Source: Allodiplogaster sudhausi (taxonomy: Eukaryota; Nematoda; Chromadorea; Rhabditida; Diplogasteridae). Taken from it: a stretch of DNA of 64,000 nt. Of this stretch, positions 15,487 to 27,840 are shown piece after piece. The position numbers and the translations under genes are program-made. The notes beneath the pieces are model-generated. The model was given only the letters and a program-made list of their open reading frames with translations. It had not been told where the DNA came from and searched no databases. The stretch is taken from contig CALZFC010000112.1 of NCBI GenBank assembly GCA_945643635.1, positions 256,001 to 320,000 of the forward strand. Direction: 5' to 3'. Position 1 is the first letter of the stretch. Each line of letters opens with the position of its first letter.

Positions 15487-16980
15487 ACTAAGTTAAGCTA
15501 CTTTCTGGAGTACTACTACTTTAGGGAGCTAAACAACTTTAAAGAGCTAAGAAAAGTTTAGGAGTTTTTAGAGTTCAGGGGCTCACTTAAGCTTAGGGAG
15601 TTAAAGAAGAGTTAAGAAGTTTTTAGAGTTTCGGGACTCAGCTAAGCTAAGGAAAGAATAATTAAGGAGTTTTAGAGTTCAGGGTCTCAGCTAAGCTTAG
15701 GGAGCTAAAGAAGAGTTAAGGAGTTTTTAAAGTTTCGGGTCTCAGCAAAGCTTACGGAGTAAGAAGAGAGAGAGAGAGAGTAAGAAGAGAAAAGAAGACA
15801 TCAACGGCTTTAAGAAGAGTTCAGAGCACGACAATACACAAAACATCAATTGGCATAATTTTATTATGTACTATTTATTTCAGATGACTCTAAGTGAACC
15901 TGGCCGCAAAAACTGCGGTTCCAAGAGTTCGAAAGGAACCGCAAAAACTGCAGTTCCATGCGATCGCAATAAATCGCATAATTCGCAGTTCCATGCGATC
16001 GGAAGAAACCGCAAAATTCGCAGGTTCAAGCGTTCGAAAGGAACTACAAAAAATGAGCGGCCACGCTCACAGGCGAGCCAAACGTGAGACTGCGCCTCGA
16101 AGTTGCAGTTTGAACCGAGTTTTGGAATGCCAGTAAACCAGTGCAACCTATACTTTACGGGTTTTCGACCAAAATTTTTTTCTCTGCGCAACTCTATTTC
16201 GCTGTAACAGGCAATTTCAGGACTTGGACTTATACTTGTAAGTGTATGTCAAAATGCTTAACGTGAATTATACACAGCTCTCTGTAGCTCATTACAAAGC
16301 TCTTACTTTGTAGATTTCACTGGTATAGAGAGAGAATCAACTTTTGGTCTCTTTGTATGTGTTTTAATCGGAAAAAACGCATAAACGCACATATGTTGGC
16401 ATCGTGCCAAAAACTTTAAATGACTTGTGAATGCGTTCAATGGACACGAGAAAAATGCAAATTTTTGCAGAGAGGCAGAGGAATGCAAGAGGAAGAGAGA
16501 TAAATAGAGAGAGAGTGGAAAAGTAAGTTGTAAGTGTATATATTTAATGTTTTTCATGTGTTTGGCTGCATGTGTGGTTGAGACAGCGCGAATTGGCAAA
16601 GTGCCAATAATTATGAGGTGCGAAGAAATGAGCGAAATGAGGTGCAATGTGTGTTTTTTCTGCTTGCGCAGATTTTTTGCGATTTATTATGAATATTAAC
16701 GTTAAGTATTGTGTACTTACAGAGTTGTAAGCAGCATAATTGAGACTTTTGAGTTTAAAGAGCCAAAGGTCCTCGCACGAATTTGATCATACTGTATACG
16801 GCAAGAATTTACTGAGAGCTTATTGGTCGGCTGAGGGGAGGAGCTTATGTCTTGTTTTCTTAATTCTCTCGATGGTGGTGCGTTCTCGCTTGTTCTCTGC
16901 CTCTCTCGCAAACCACGCCTCCCTCTCGCACACGCTAAAATGTTCGCAGAGACGTAAGGGCTTATGAGGAGTACAGGGAA
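15487..16980. repeat. Repeat block A, copy 1 of a tandem segmental duplication
   Basis: Nearly identical to 23024-25307 once the 787-bp insertion there is removed; sampled stretches differ by about one base per several hundred. It contains four degenerate 55-bp units (15545-15760), a 35-bp array (15903-16040) and two NFI-type palindromes (16396, 16593). The open frames inside shift through the arrays and are not considered genes. Confidence 0.85.
15545..15760. repeat. 55-bp tandem array, four degenerate units
   Basis: The unit carries CAGCTAAGCTTAGGGAGTTA and GAGTTTTTAGAG. Related arrays are at 17040-17275, 19520-19890, 23085-23236 and 25375-25740. A 52-bp variant with GAGTTGAGTTTTTT alternates with the 55-bp form in the longer arrays. 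No coding potential. Confidence 0.85.
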
Positions 16981-19451
16981 CTAGTTAACTAAGTTACGCT
17001 ATTTCCCGGAGTACCGCTATTTTAGGGAGCTAAAGAACAAAAAAAAGTTTTAGAGTTCAGGGTTTCAGCTAAGCCTAGGGAGTTAAAGAAGAGTTAAGGA
17101 GTTTTTAGAGTTCAGGGTCTCAGCTAAGCTTAGGGAGTTAAAGAAGAGTTAAGGAGTTTTTTGAGTTCAGGGTCTCAACTAAGCTTAGAGAGTTAAAGAA
17201 GAGTTGAGGAGTTTTTAGAGTTCAGGGTCTCAGCTAAGCTTAGGGAGTTAAAGAAGATCTAATGAGTTTTTAGCTGGAGGGCAAGAAGAGAAAGGAAAAC
17301 ATCAAAGGTTTGAAGAAGAGTTCAAAGCACGCCAAAGAGCTTACGAATACAGCACAGCAGAAAGCATGCTCAGTATGAGAGTTTAAGTAATTCAATGCAC
17401 TAATAAAGACTCCTCTAATTTTTCGCTCCACTGCACGTAGAGCTAAGAAGGCCATCTCAGCTCGACGTAACGCCGAGCCAAGAAGGCCATCTCGGTTCGA
17501 CGGCACGCCGAGCCAAGACGGCCAACTCAGCTCCACTGAACGCAGAGCCAAGAAGTCCATCTCAGCTCTGCGTAATGCAGAGCCAGGACGGCAGAGTCAA
17601 GTTGAGGAGCAACCTCAAGGGAAATTAAACCGGCTTTGGACAGAAAGCGCTGGATGCCTATGTATTTGCGCAACCTATACTGGCCGAGTTTTCGAAGGGA
17701 GTTCATGATGCTGGGTATGCGTACTTGGAGTGTTGGCAAAGTGCCAAAAAAAGAATTTTTTGATAATTTAACTCCTTTAAAGGTTACATAAAATTACAAA
17801 AAAAACAGAGAGTAAGGGTAGAGTGGGAGAGAACTGATAGAACTGTCTCTCTCTCTTTTTCTGAGTTGTAAGTGTATATATTTAATGTTCTTTCATGTGT
17901 TCGTGGAATGTTTAGTGTTTGGCAGCTTGAAAAGTTGCGAGAGAGACACTTTAACGTTGTCCTGCAAGTACGTTAGATACATGAGAAGAACCGCCTTTCT
18001 CTGCTGCATCTAACACCATAAAGAAATACAGCTCTTTCGGGCTCTCTCTATTTTTAATTATATTTTAAAATGTTTTTGTGCACACTTGGCTGCATGTCTC
18101 TATTTCGTTTGGCAGCTTGCCAAGTGGCAAGAGAGACACTTTAACGTTGTTCTGCAAGTACGTTAGATACATGAGAAGAACCGCCTTTCTCTGATGCATC
18201 TAACACCATAAAGAAATACAGCTCTTTCGGGCTCTCTCTATATTTAATTATATTTTAAAGAGTTTTTGTGTCAGTCAATGTTAAGTGAGAGAGATGAAGA
18301 ATGTAAATGTATTAAAAACTTTCATTTTTATTGTAGCTGTAATCGTCGAGTGCAGTGATTGTCGTTCTTATTAAAGAAGTGCGAGCTCATGGGCGAGGTG
18401 CGAGTGAATGTATTTTTTTCTCTGTTCTCTCATTAGAACGTGCTATTTTTGATATGTCACGAAAAACTGTGAATTGGGAGAGCGAGAAAGAGAGAGAGAG
18501 AGAGAGTTAGAGAGAGAGAGAGAAGAGAGAGAAACAAAGACAGCAAGCAAAGAACAGAAAGTGCTAAAGTGAAATGTCTGTATATGTAAATGTTGTGTTT
18601 TATTCAATTTCCTTTATTAGCGGCTGGCTTTAGTGATCCTTGCCACAAAAAAATGTGTGGTTCCAAGCGTTCGCGAGGAACGCGAGGAACCACGAAAAAA
18701 TTTAGCGGCCAGGCTCAGAAGCCAGCCAAATCTGAGGCTGAGCCTCGAAATTGGTTGATTAAACCGAGCTCCGGGATGCCCGTGTATCGGCGCACACTAT
18801 ACTTGACGGCTTTTCGACCAAAAATTCCATATGGCTGCATGTCTTAATTTCGTTTGGCAGCTTGCCAAGTGGCGAGAGAGACACTTTAACATTGGCCTGC
18901 AATCACGTTAGATACATCAAAAGAACCGCCTTTCTCTGCTGCATCCGACACCATGGAGAGAGACGGCTCTTTAAGGCTCTCTCTATTTTTAATTATATTT
19001 TAAAGAGTTTTTGCGCACATATGGCTGCTCGAGACAGCCCGGAATTGGCAAAGTGCCAAAAAAATGAGGTGCAAGGAAGTGCGAAGAAATGAGCGAAATG
19101 AAGAGCAATGTGTTTTTTTATGCTTGTGTAGATTTTTTAGCGATTTATTAAGCATATTCACGTTAACTTTTGTGTACTTACAAAGTTGTAAACTGCATAA
19201 ATGCGACTGTTGAGTTTAAAGAGCTAAAGGTCCTTGCACGAATTTGAGCATACTGTACCAGGTCTCATCGAAGCATGGAGAGCTCAAGAGCTCTGATTGG
19301 TCAAAAACTGGGAGGAGCCTATGTCTCTTTTTCTTTTTTCTCTTCTTCCGGGATGCTATATCACTTTTTTCTGCTTCTCTGCTTGGCCACGCCTCCATAT
19401 CGCACACGCTATAATACTCGCAGACACGTAAGGCTATGTGAGCTACTTAAG
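16981..19451. repeat. Repeat block B, present only in copy 1
   Basis: Begins and ends at the sequence GGGAACTAGTTAACTAAG, which recurs at 16978, 19449 and 25305. It is made of diverged relatives of blocks A and C, including two roughly 200-bp tandem segments at about 17930-18270, a 55-bp array at 17040-17275 and a single 35-bp-type unit near 18650. Block B is missing from copy 2, where A is joined straight to C. Confidence 0.8.
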
Positions 19452-19519
19452 GGAACTAGTTAACTAAGTTACGCTATTTCCGGGAGTACCGCTATTTTAG
19501 GGAGCTAAAGAACAAAAAA

Positions 19520-19890
19520 AAGTTTTAGAGTTCAGGGTCTCAGCTAAGCTTAGGGAGTTAAAGAAGAGTTAAGGAGTTTTTAGAGTTCAGGGTCTCAGCT
19601 AAGCTTAGGGAGTTAAAGAAGAGTTGAGTTTTTTGAGTTCAGGGTCTCAGCTAAGCTTAGAGAGTTAAAGAAGAGTTGAGGAGTTTTTAGAGTTCAGGGT
19701 CTCAGCTAAGCTTAGGGAGTTAAAGAAGAGTTAAGGAGTTTTTAGAGTTCAGGGTCTCAGCTAAGCTTAGGGAGTTAAAGAAGAGTTGAGTTTTTTGAGT
19801 TCAGGGTCTCAGCTAAGCTTAGAGAGTTAAAGAAGAGTTGAGGAGTTTTTAGAGTTCAGGGTCTCAGCTAAGCTTAGGGAGTGAAGAGCT
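19520..19890. repeat. 55/52-bp tandem array, about seven units
   Basis: Homogeneous units of the family described at 15545, alternating 55- and 52-bp lengths. The same order of long and short units is preserved at 25375-25740, which shows that the whole array was duplicated rather than regrown. Confidence 0.88.
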
Positions 19891-21799
19891 AATGAGTTTT
19901 TAGCTGAAGTGCAAGAAGAGAAAGAAAAACATCAAAGGTTATATGAAAAGTTCAAAGCACGACAAAGAGGATACGAAAACAGCACATCAGAAAGCATGCT
20001 AAAATATGGTCTGAACATCAGAAAGCATGATAAGCATCAAAGGTTATAAGAAAAGTTCAAAGCACGACAAAGAGGATACGAATACAGCACATCAGAAAGC
20101 ATGCTAAAATATGGTCTCCTAATTTTTCAGTTATTTCTAAGCTGTACATCATCTTTCTACAATAAAAAGAGAACTATTAAAAAAGGCTCTTCCCGGCTCC
20201 ACTGCACGTCTAGCTAAGAAGGTCATCTCAGCTCCACTGAACGCAGAGCCAAGAAGGCCATCTCAGCTCAGCGTAATGCAGAGCCAGGACGGCAGAATCA
20301 AGTTGAGAAGCAACCTCAAGCTTGGGAAATTAAACCGACTTTGGACAGAAAGCGCTGGATGGCTATTTCGCGCAACCTACACTGGCCGAGTTTTCAAAGG
20401 GAGTTAATGATGCTGGGTATGCGTACTTGGAATGCTGGCAAAGTGCCAAAAAATTATTATTTTAAGAGTTTTACTGCTTTAAACGTTACATAAAATTACA
20501 AACAAAAATCAGAGAGTAAGAGTAGAGTGGGAGAGACATGATAGAACTCTCTCTCTCTCTCTTTCTCTCTCTAAGTCGTCTCTCTCTCTCTTTCTTTCAA
20601 TGTGAACAGGCTTCTTCAGGACTTGATCGTTTACTTGTAAGTGTCTGGGAGAACGCTCAACGTGAATTATATACATCTCTCTGTAGCTCATTACAAAGCT
20701 CTTTCTTTGTAAAATTCACTGGTATAGAGAGAGAGTCAACTTTCGGTCTCTTTGTAAGTGCTTTAATGTGTTTTAATCGGAAAAAAAATGCGTAAACGCA
20801 CACATGTTGGCATTGTGCAAAAAACTTTAAATGACTTGTGAATGCGTTAAATGGACACGAAAAAATTCAGATTTTTGCAGAGAGACAGAGAAATGCGAGA
20901 AGAAGACAGAGAAATAGAGAGAGAGTGGAAAAGTAAGTTGTAAGTGTATATATTTAATGTTTTTCATGTGTTTGGCTGTATGTTTGCAAGAGGTGCGAAG
21001 TGAGAGTCGACGTCTGTTTTTCTCTGCCAATGCTATCTCGCCTTTTCGCGCCTGTGACTTTTTTTCTCTAACCTCTCAAAAACGCACCTATAACGGGCTG
21101 TTTTCGTCGAGGGGCGGAGCTAAGCGACTGTTTCGTTGTCTAACCTCCGCGTTTTGCGAGCTATTTCGTTCGTTTTGGGGCGGAGCTTAAGGAGTCTCTC
21201 CACTTTTGTCTCCTCGAGCATAGCGCTATCTCGCTATTTTCGCGCTTCTTCGAGGACGCTCATGGCTTTGTGTGCTATTTTTAGCTATGACATCCATTAG
21301 CTATGTTGCTCTGAACAGGGGACTAGGTAACTAAGTTATATGTTTTGCTAAGTTATAAATAAACTATGAGCTAAGTTAAGCTTGGGGCTAGGTTAGAAAT
21401 AAAAATTTTTTTTGTTGCTATTTTTACTAATTTTTTAAGGTTTTTTGGCTTTACAAGCTCCTTTAAGGCTCTGAGAAACACGGGAGCTATGTTGCTGGAA
21501 TGGCGGAATTTTTTTGATATTAATGGAGCTGTTTTTCTAATTTCTCTAACTAACTATGGTTCTAAGTGATATTATTAGCTAATGCTCTAAGTGCTCTTCC
21601 TAGCTATGGTTCTAAGTGCTCTTATTGAAATCTCCTAAATTTTCCGGTCATTTTGAGCTACGAAACATGATTTTACGATGAAAATGAAGCAAATGACAAA
21701 TGAAGTAGCTTTCCAGCTCAACTGCACACAAAGCCAAGAAGGCGATATCAGCTCGAAGTAATGGCATTATTATGCTTCTTTTATTTCAGATTGCTCTTA

Positions 21800-21990
21800 G
21801 CCTGGCCGCAAAAACTGCAGTTCCAAGCGGTCGCAAGGAACCACAGAAACTGCAGTTCCATACGTTCGCAAGTTACCGCAAAATCTGCAGTTCCAAGCGT
21901 TCGCAAGGAAACGCAAAAGCTGCGGTTCCAAGCGTTCGCAAGCAACCGCAAAAGCTGCGGTTCCAAGCGTTCGCAAGGAACAGCAAAAAA
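21800..21990. repeat. 35-bp tandem array with a hairpin in each unit
   Basis: Five units. Several carry GCGGTTCC or CAGTTCC arms opposite GGAACCGC, around a loop like AAGCGTTCGCAA, so each can fold on itself. Counterparts are 27655-27840 (same five units), 15903-16040 and 24230-24370 (more diverged). The open frames over these arrays on both strands are by-products. Confidence 0.85.
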
Positions 21991-23023
21991 AGAGCGTCCA
22001 GGCTCACAGGCGAGCCTACCGTGAGGCTGCGCCTCGAAGTTGCCGATTAAACCGAGTTCTGGGATGCCCATGAACCAGCGCACACTATACTTGACGGCTT
22101 TTCGACCAAAATCTTTTTCTCTGCGCAACGCTATTTCGCTATGCCAAAGACATGAGCGACAGATGTATGCGGGAATAAATGTGTTTAACTTGAGAGAGAG
22201 AGATTGCGAGAGATACAGAGAATGAGTTAGATATATAAAATGTGCAGACTGAGAGCTTTGTAATAAGCTAATTCCCATCATAGGAGAGCCACATTAAAGC
22301 ATGGAAAATAAAAAAAGAAAGTACAAACCGAGTACATATGGCTGCATGTTTTGATGCTTTGGCAGCTTGCCAAGTGGCGAGAGAGACCCTTTAAGGTTGT
22401 ACTTTAAGTAAGTTAGACACATCAAAATAACCGCCTTTCTCTGCTGCATCCAACACCATAAAGAAATACGGCTATTTCGAGCTATATCTATTTTTTATTC
22501 TATTTTAAAGGTTTTTGTGCACATTTCTAAGTTGTCTCAAGGCTGTGGTTTGCTCTGACTATGCTAAATTCTCTCAATTATTTATTTTCTATGTCTGCTA
22601 TTTTGATAAATTCTCTCAATTATTCATTTGCTATGTATGCTGTGCTGTTATGATTTCTCAATAAAAAACAATGCTGATCAGGCTGTTCTGACAGCTGAAG
22701 CAAAAAGGAGCACATTGGCTGTGTCTCTCGGCAAGCCAAAATGGCTACCTCAAACTTGAGTAATTAAACCGGCTGAGTTGCAGGGGCGGCTTGGGTGCAT
22801 ACGCGCGCGCGCAACCTATGTCGGGCGGGGTTTGCTTAACACGTGGGGCCCGCGTTAGCGGGGACACGGGGCAGCTCGGGAGGGACGGAGCGGCTATCTT
22901 TCTATGTCTGCTCTCATCGTTGTGAGGCTATTTTCGCTCTTTTCGCTGTCTTCGAGGACGCTCATCGTTTTGTGTGCTATTTTTAGCTATGACATCCATT
23001 AGCTATGTTGCTCTGAACAGGGG

Positions 23024-25307
23024 ACTAAGTTAAGCTACTTTCTGGAGTACTACTACTTTAGGGAGCTAAACAACTTTAAAGAGCTAAGAAAACTTTAGGA
23101 GTTTTTAGAGTTCAGGGGCTCACTTAAGCTTAGGGAGTTAAAGAAGAGTTAAGAAGTTTTTAGAGTTTCGGGACTCAGCTAAGCTAAGGAAAGAATAATT
23201 AAGGAGTTTTAGAGTTCAGGGTCTCAGCTAAGCTTACAAGGGAAGTCTTTCGGCGGGGTGTGGCAAACCACAACATATTATACATCATTCGAAAGCTCTC
23301 AACGAGCTGATAACGTATTTGATGTTTATAGCTGCAGAAGAGAGCGCTAGAAAAACCGAAGCACAGGCGTACCTGGGTCTGGAAGGGCCCTGGCTTGTAG
23401 AGTCCCCTTCCAGACCAGGCGCCTGCAGCCGCAAAAGTTAAGAAATCGAACGGGATTTTTTTATGCGGAATGTAAGCGACTTGCTCTTACAGAGAAACAA
23501 GATTCAAATAGAAATAATACATCCGCAGTTGTTTAAGGCAAAAACATGGAAGTTTTTGAGATAGATGGACTTTTTGAGAATATGAAAATTTTACAGCGTG
23601 ATTTAATATGTGAACTATAATTTTTCATGTTAAAAACGGCTTGAAAAAGAGTAATTAGTGGCTTAAAACTCAAAAATCTCTTAAGAAAAAATTTATTTTT
23701 CTCCATACAAAACAGTCCATTTTTCACCAAAGGGGGACCCCTTTGGTGAAAAATGGCCTAAAAGATTTTTTTTCCCAAAAGTCATCAGAAATGAAGTTAT
23801 TAATTATTATATGGCCTACTGTTACGTAAACATTAGTTTTAGAGTCCATAAAGCTATCACATATCGTGCAAATGTTAATTTTAGGGTATTTTTCCTGCAA
23901 TTTCGGCGAAAAAGAATCTCTTCTGCAGCTATAAACATCAAAAACGTTACCAGCTCGTTGAGAGCTTTCGAATGATGTATAAATTGTTATGGTTTGCCAC
24001 ACCCCGTCGAAAGACTTCCCTTGTTAGGGAGCTAAAGAAGAGTTAAGGAGTTTTTAAAGTTTCGGGTCTCAGCAAAGCTTACGGAGTAAGAAGAGAGAGA
24101 GAGAGAGTAAGAAGAGAAAAGAAGACATCAACGGCTTTAAGAAGAGTTCAGAGCACGACAATACACAAAACATCAATTGGCATAATTTTATTATGTACTA
24201 TTTATTTCAGATGACTCTAAGTGAACCTGGCCGCAAAAACTGCGGTTCCAAGAGTTCGAAAGGAACCGCAAAAACTGCAGTTCCATGCGATCGCAATAAA
24301 TCGCATAATTCGCAGTTCCATGCGATCGGAAGAAACCGCAAAATTCGCAGGTTCAAGCGTTCGCAAGGAACTACAAAAAATGAGCGGCCACGCTCACAGG
24401 CGAGCCAAACGTGAGACTGCGCCTCGAAGTTGCAGTTTGAACCGAGTTTTGGAATGCCAGTAAACCAGTGCAACCTATACTTTACGGGTTTTCGACCAAA
24501 ATTTTTTTCTCTGCGCAACTCTATTTCGCTGTAACAGGCAATTTCAGGACTTGGACTTATACTTGTAAGTGTATGTCAAAATGCTTAACGTGAATTATAC
24601 ACAGCTCTCTGTAGCTCATTACAAAGCTCTTACTTTGTAGATTTCACTGGTATAGAGAGAGAATCAACTTTTGGTCTCTTTGTATGTGTTTTAATCGGAA
24701 AAAACGCATAAACGCACATATGTTGGCATCGTGCCAAAAACTTTAAATGACTTGTGAATGCGTTCAATGGACACGAGAAAAATGCAAATTTTTGCAGAGA
24801 GGCAGAGGAATGCAAGAGGAAGAGAGATAAATAGAGAGAGAGTGGAAAAGTAAGTTGTAAGTGTATATATTTAATGTTTTTCATGTGTTTGGCTGCATGT
24901 GTGGTTGAGACAGCGCGAATTGGCAAAGTGCCAATAATTATGAGGTGCGAAGAAATGAGCGAAATGAGGTGCAATGTGTGTTTTTTCTGCTTGCGCAGAT
25001 TTTTTGCGATTTATTATGAATATTAACGTTAAGTATTGTGTACTTACAGAGTTGTAAGCAGCATAATTGAGACTTTTGAGTTTAAAGAGCCAAAGGTCCT
25101 CGCACGAATTTGATCATACTGTATACGGCAAGAATTTACTGAGAGCTTATTGGTCGGCTGAGGGGAGGAGCTTATGTCTTGTTTTCTTAATTCTCTCGAT
25201 GGTGGTGCGTTCTCGCTTGTTCTCTGCCTCTCTCGCAAACCACGCCTCCCTCTCGCACACGCTAAAATGTTCGCAGAGACGTAAGGGCTTATGAGGAGTA
25301 CAGGGAA
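23024..25307. repeat. Repeat block A, copy 2, interrupted by an inserted element
   Basis: Continues directly from the end of block C. Matches copy 1 of block A from the first base; the insertion at 23237-24023 splits its 55-bp array. Beyond the insertion the match resumes without loss. Confidence 0.85.
23237..24023. mobile_element. Non-autonomous terminal-inverted-repeat DNA element (787 bp) with TTA target duplication
   Basis: The ends are inverted repeats of about 107 bp starting CAAGGGAAGTCTTTCG, with only scattered mismatches. It is flanked by TTA at 23234-23236 and 24024-24026. The unoccupied site survives in copy 1 (about 15700), where a single TTA is present, so the insertion is defined to the base. 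No transposase frame fits inside. A 3-bp TTA duplication suits the PIF/Harbinger group, but the terminal bases are not diagnostic to me. Two strong internal hairpins lie at 23369-23425 and 23718-23756. Confidence 0.9.
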
Positions 25308-25374
25308 CTAGTTAACTAAGTTACGCTATTTCCGGGAGTACCGCTATTTTAGGGAGCTAAAGAACAAAAAAAAG

Positions 25375-25740
25375 TTTTAGAGTTCAGGGTCTCAGCTAAG
25401 CTTAGGGAGTTAAAGAAGAGTTAAGGAGTTTTTAGAGTTCAGGGTCTCAGCTAAGCTTAGGGAGTTAAAGAAGAGTTGAGTTTTTTGAGTTCAGGGTCTC
25501 AGCTAAGCTTAGAGAGTTAAAGAAGAGTTGAGGAGTTTTTAGAGTTCAGGGTCTCAGCTAAGCTTAGGGAGTTAAAGAAGAGTTAAGGAGTTTTTAGAGT
25601 TCAGGGTCTCAGCTAAGCTTAGGGAGTTAAAGAAGAGTTGAGTTTTTTGAGTTCAGGGTCTCAGCTAAGCTTAGAGAGTTAAAGAAGAGTTGAGGAGTTT
25701 TTAGAGTTCAGGGTCTCAGCTAAGCTTAGGGAGTGAAGAG
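25375..25740. repeat. 55/52-bp tandem array, second copy
   Basis: Unit-for-unit counterpart of 19520-19890. Confidence 0.88.
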
Positions 25741-27654
25741 CTAATGAGTTTTTAGCTGAAGTGCAAGAAGAGAAAGAAAAACATCAAAGGTTGTATGAAA
25801 AGTTCAAAGCACGACAAAGAGGATACGAAAACAGCACATCAGAAAGCATGCTAAAATATGGTCTGAACATCAGAAAGCATGATAAGCATCAAAGGTTATA
25901 AGAAAAGTTCAAAGCACGACAAAGAGGATACGAATACAGCACATCAGAAAGCATGCTAAAATATGGTCTCCTAATTTTTCAGTTATTTCTAAGCTGTACA
26001 TCATCTTTCTACAATAAAAAGAGAACTATTAAAAAAGGCTCTTCCCGGCTCCACTGCACGTCTAGCTAAGAAGGTCATCTCAGCTCCACTGAACGCAGAG
26101 CCAAGAAGGCCATCTCAGCTCAGCGTAATGCAGAGCCAGGACGGCAGAATCAAGTTGAGAAGCAACCTCAAGCTTGGGAAATTAAACCGACTTTGGACAG
26201 AAAGCGCTGGATGGCTATTTCGCGCAACCTACACTGGCCGAGTTTTCAAAGGGAGTTAATGATGCTGGGTATGCGTACTTGGAATGCTGGCAAAGTGCCA
26301 AAAAATTATTATTTTAAGAGTTTTACTGCTTTAAACGTTACATAAAATTACAAACAAAAATCAGAGAGTAAGAGTAGAGTGGGAGAGACATGATAGAACT
26401 CTCTCTCTCTCTCTTTCTCTCTCTAAGTCGTCTCTCTCTCTCTTTCTTTCAATGTGAACAGGCTTCTTCAGGACTTGATCGTTTACTTGTAAGTGTCTGG
26501 GAGAACGCTCAACGTGAATTATATACATCTCTCTGTAGCTCATTACAAAGCTCTTTCTTTGTAAAATTCACTGGTATAGAGAGAGAGTCAACTTTCGGTC
26601 TCTTTGTAAGTGCTTTAATGTGTTTTAATCGGAAAAAAATGCGTAAACGCACACATGTTGGCATTGTGCAAAAAACTTTAAATGACTTGTGAATGCGTTA
26701 AATGGACACGAAAAAATTCAGATTTTTGCAGAGAGACAGAGAAATGCGAGAAGAAGACAGAGAAATAGAGAGAGAGTGGAAAAGTAAGTTGTAAGTGTAT
26801 ATATTTAATGTTTTTCATGTGTTTGGCTGTATGTTTGCAAGAGGTGCGAAGTGAGAGTCGACGTCTGTTTTTCTCTGCCAATGCTATCTCGCCTTTTCGC
26901 GCCTGTGACTTTTTTTCTCTAACCTCTCAAAAACGCACCTATAACGGGCTGTTTTCGTCGAGGGGCGGAGCTAAGCGACTGTTTCGTTGTCTAACCTCCG
27001 CGTTTTGCGAGCTATTTCGTTCGTTTTGGGGCGGAGCTTAAGGAGTCTCTCCACTTTTGTCTCCTCGAGCATAGCGCTATCTCGCTATTTTCGCGCTTCT
27101 TCGAGGACGCTCATGGCTTTGTGTGCTATTTTTAGCTATGACATCCATTAGCTATGTTGCTCTGAACAGGGGACTAGGTAACTAAGTTATATGTTTTGCT
27201 AAGTTATAAATAAACTATGAGCTAAGTTAAGCTTGGGGCTAGGTTAGAAATAAAATTTTTTTTTGTTGCTATTTTTACTAATTTTTTAAGGTTTTTTGGC
27301 TTTACAAGCTCCTTTAAGGCTCTGAGAAACACGGGAGCTATGTTGCTGGAATGGCGGAATTTTTTTGATATTAATGGAGCTGTTTTTCTAATTTCTCTAA
27401 CTAACTATGGTTCTAAGTGATATTATTAGCTAATGCTCTAAGTGCTCTTCCTAGCTATGGTTCTAAGTGCTCTTATTGAAATCTCCTAAATTTTCCGGTC
27501 ATTTTGAGCTACGAAACATGATTTTACGATGAAAATGAAGCAAATGACAAATGAAGTAGCTTTCCAGCTCAACTGCACACAAAGCCAAGAAGGCGATATC
27601 AGCTCGAAGTAATGGCATTATTATGCTTCTTTTATTTCAGATTGCTCTTAGCCT

Positions 27655-27840
27655 GGCCGCAAAAACTGCAGTTCCAAGCGGTCGCAAGGAACCACAGAAA
27701 CTGCAGTTCCATACGTTCGCAAGGAACCGCAAAATCTGCAGTTCCAAGCGTTCGCAAGGAAACGCAAAAGCTGCGGTTCCAAGCGTTCGCAAGCAACCGC
27801 AAAAGCTGCGGTTCCAAGCGTTCGCAAGGAACAGCAAAAA
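27655..27840. repeat. 35-bp tandem array, second copy
   Basis: Same five units as 21800-21990 with a few substitutions; for example one unit has GGAACCGC where copy 1 has the broken GTTACCGC near 21872. Confidence 0.85.

Larger units (their letters stand above)
19452..23023. repeat. Repeat block C, copy 1
   Basis: Almost identical to 25308-28962. It holds about seven 55-bp units (19520-19890), a CT-rich tract (20550-20600), five 35-bp units (21800-21990) and an NFI-type palindrome at 22359. It ends with GCTATGTTGCTCTGAACAGG, a junction sequence also found at about 21300 and 28937. Confidence 0.85.

Noticed and set aside
16303..16647. 114-codon minus frame duplicated identically at 24630-24974
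   Set aside because: Identity reflects the recent segmental duplication, not selection; composition matches the surrounding non-coding repeats.
19520..19890. CRISPR-like regular repeats
   Set aside because: Directly adjoining tandem units without variable spacers, in a eukaryotic genome; this is a minisatellite.
21761..22281. Overlapping frames on both strands with repeated KLQFQA or SKRSQGTAK-like motifs
   Set aside because: The 35-bp unit is not a multiple of three, so the apparent repeats arise from cycling frames; no domain, and both strands are equally open.
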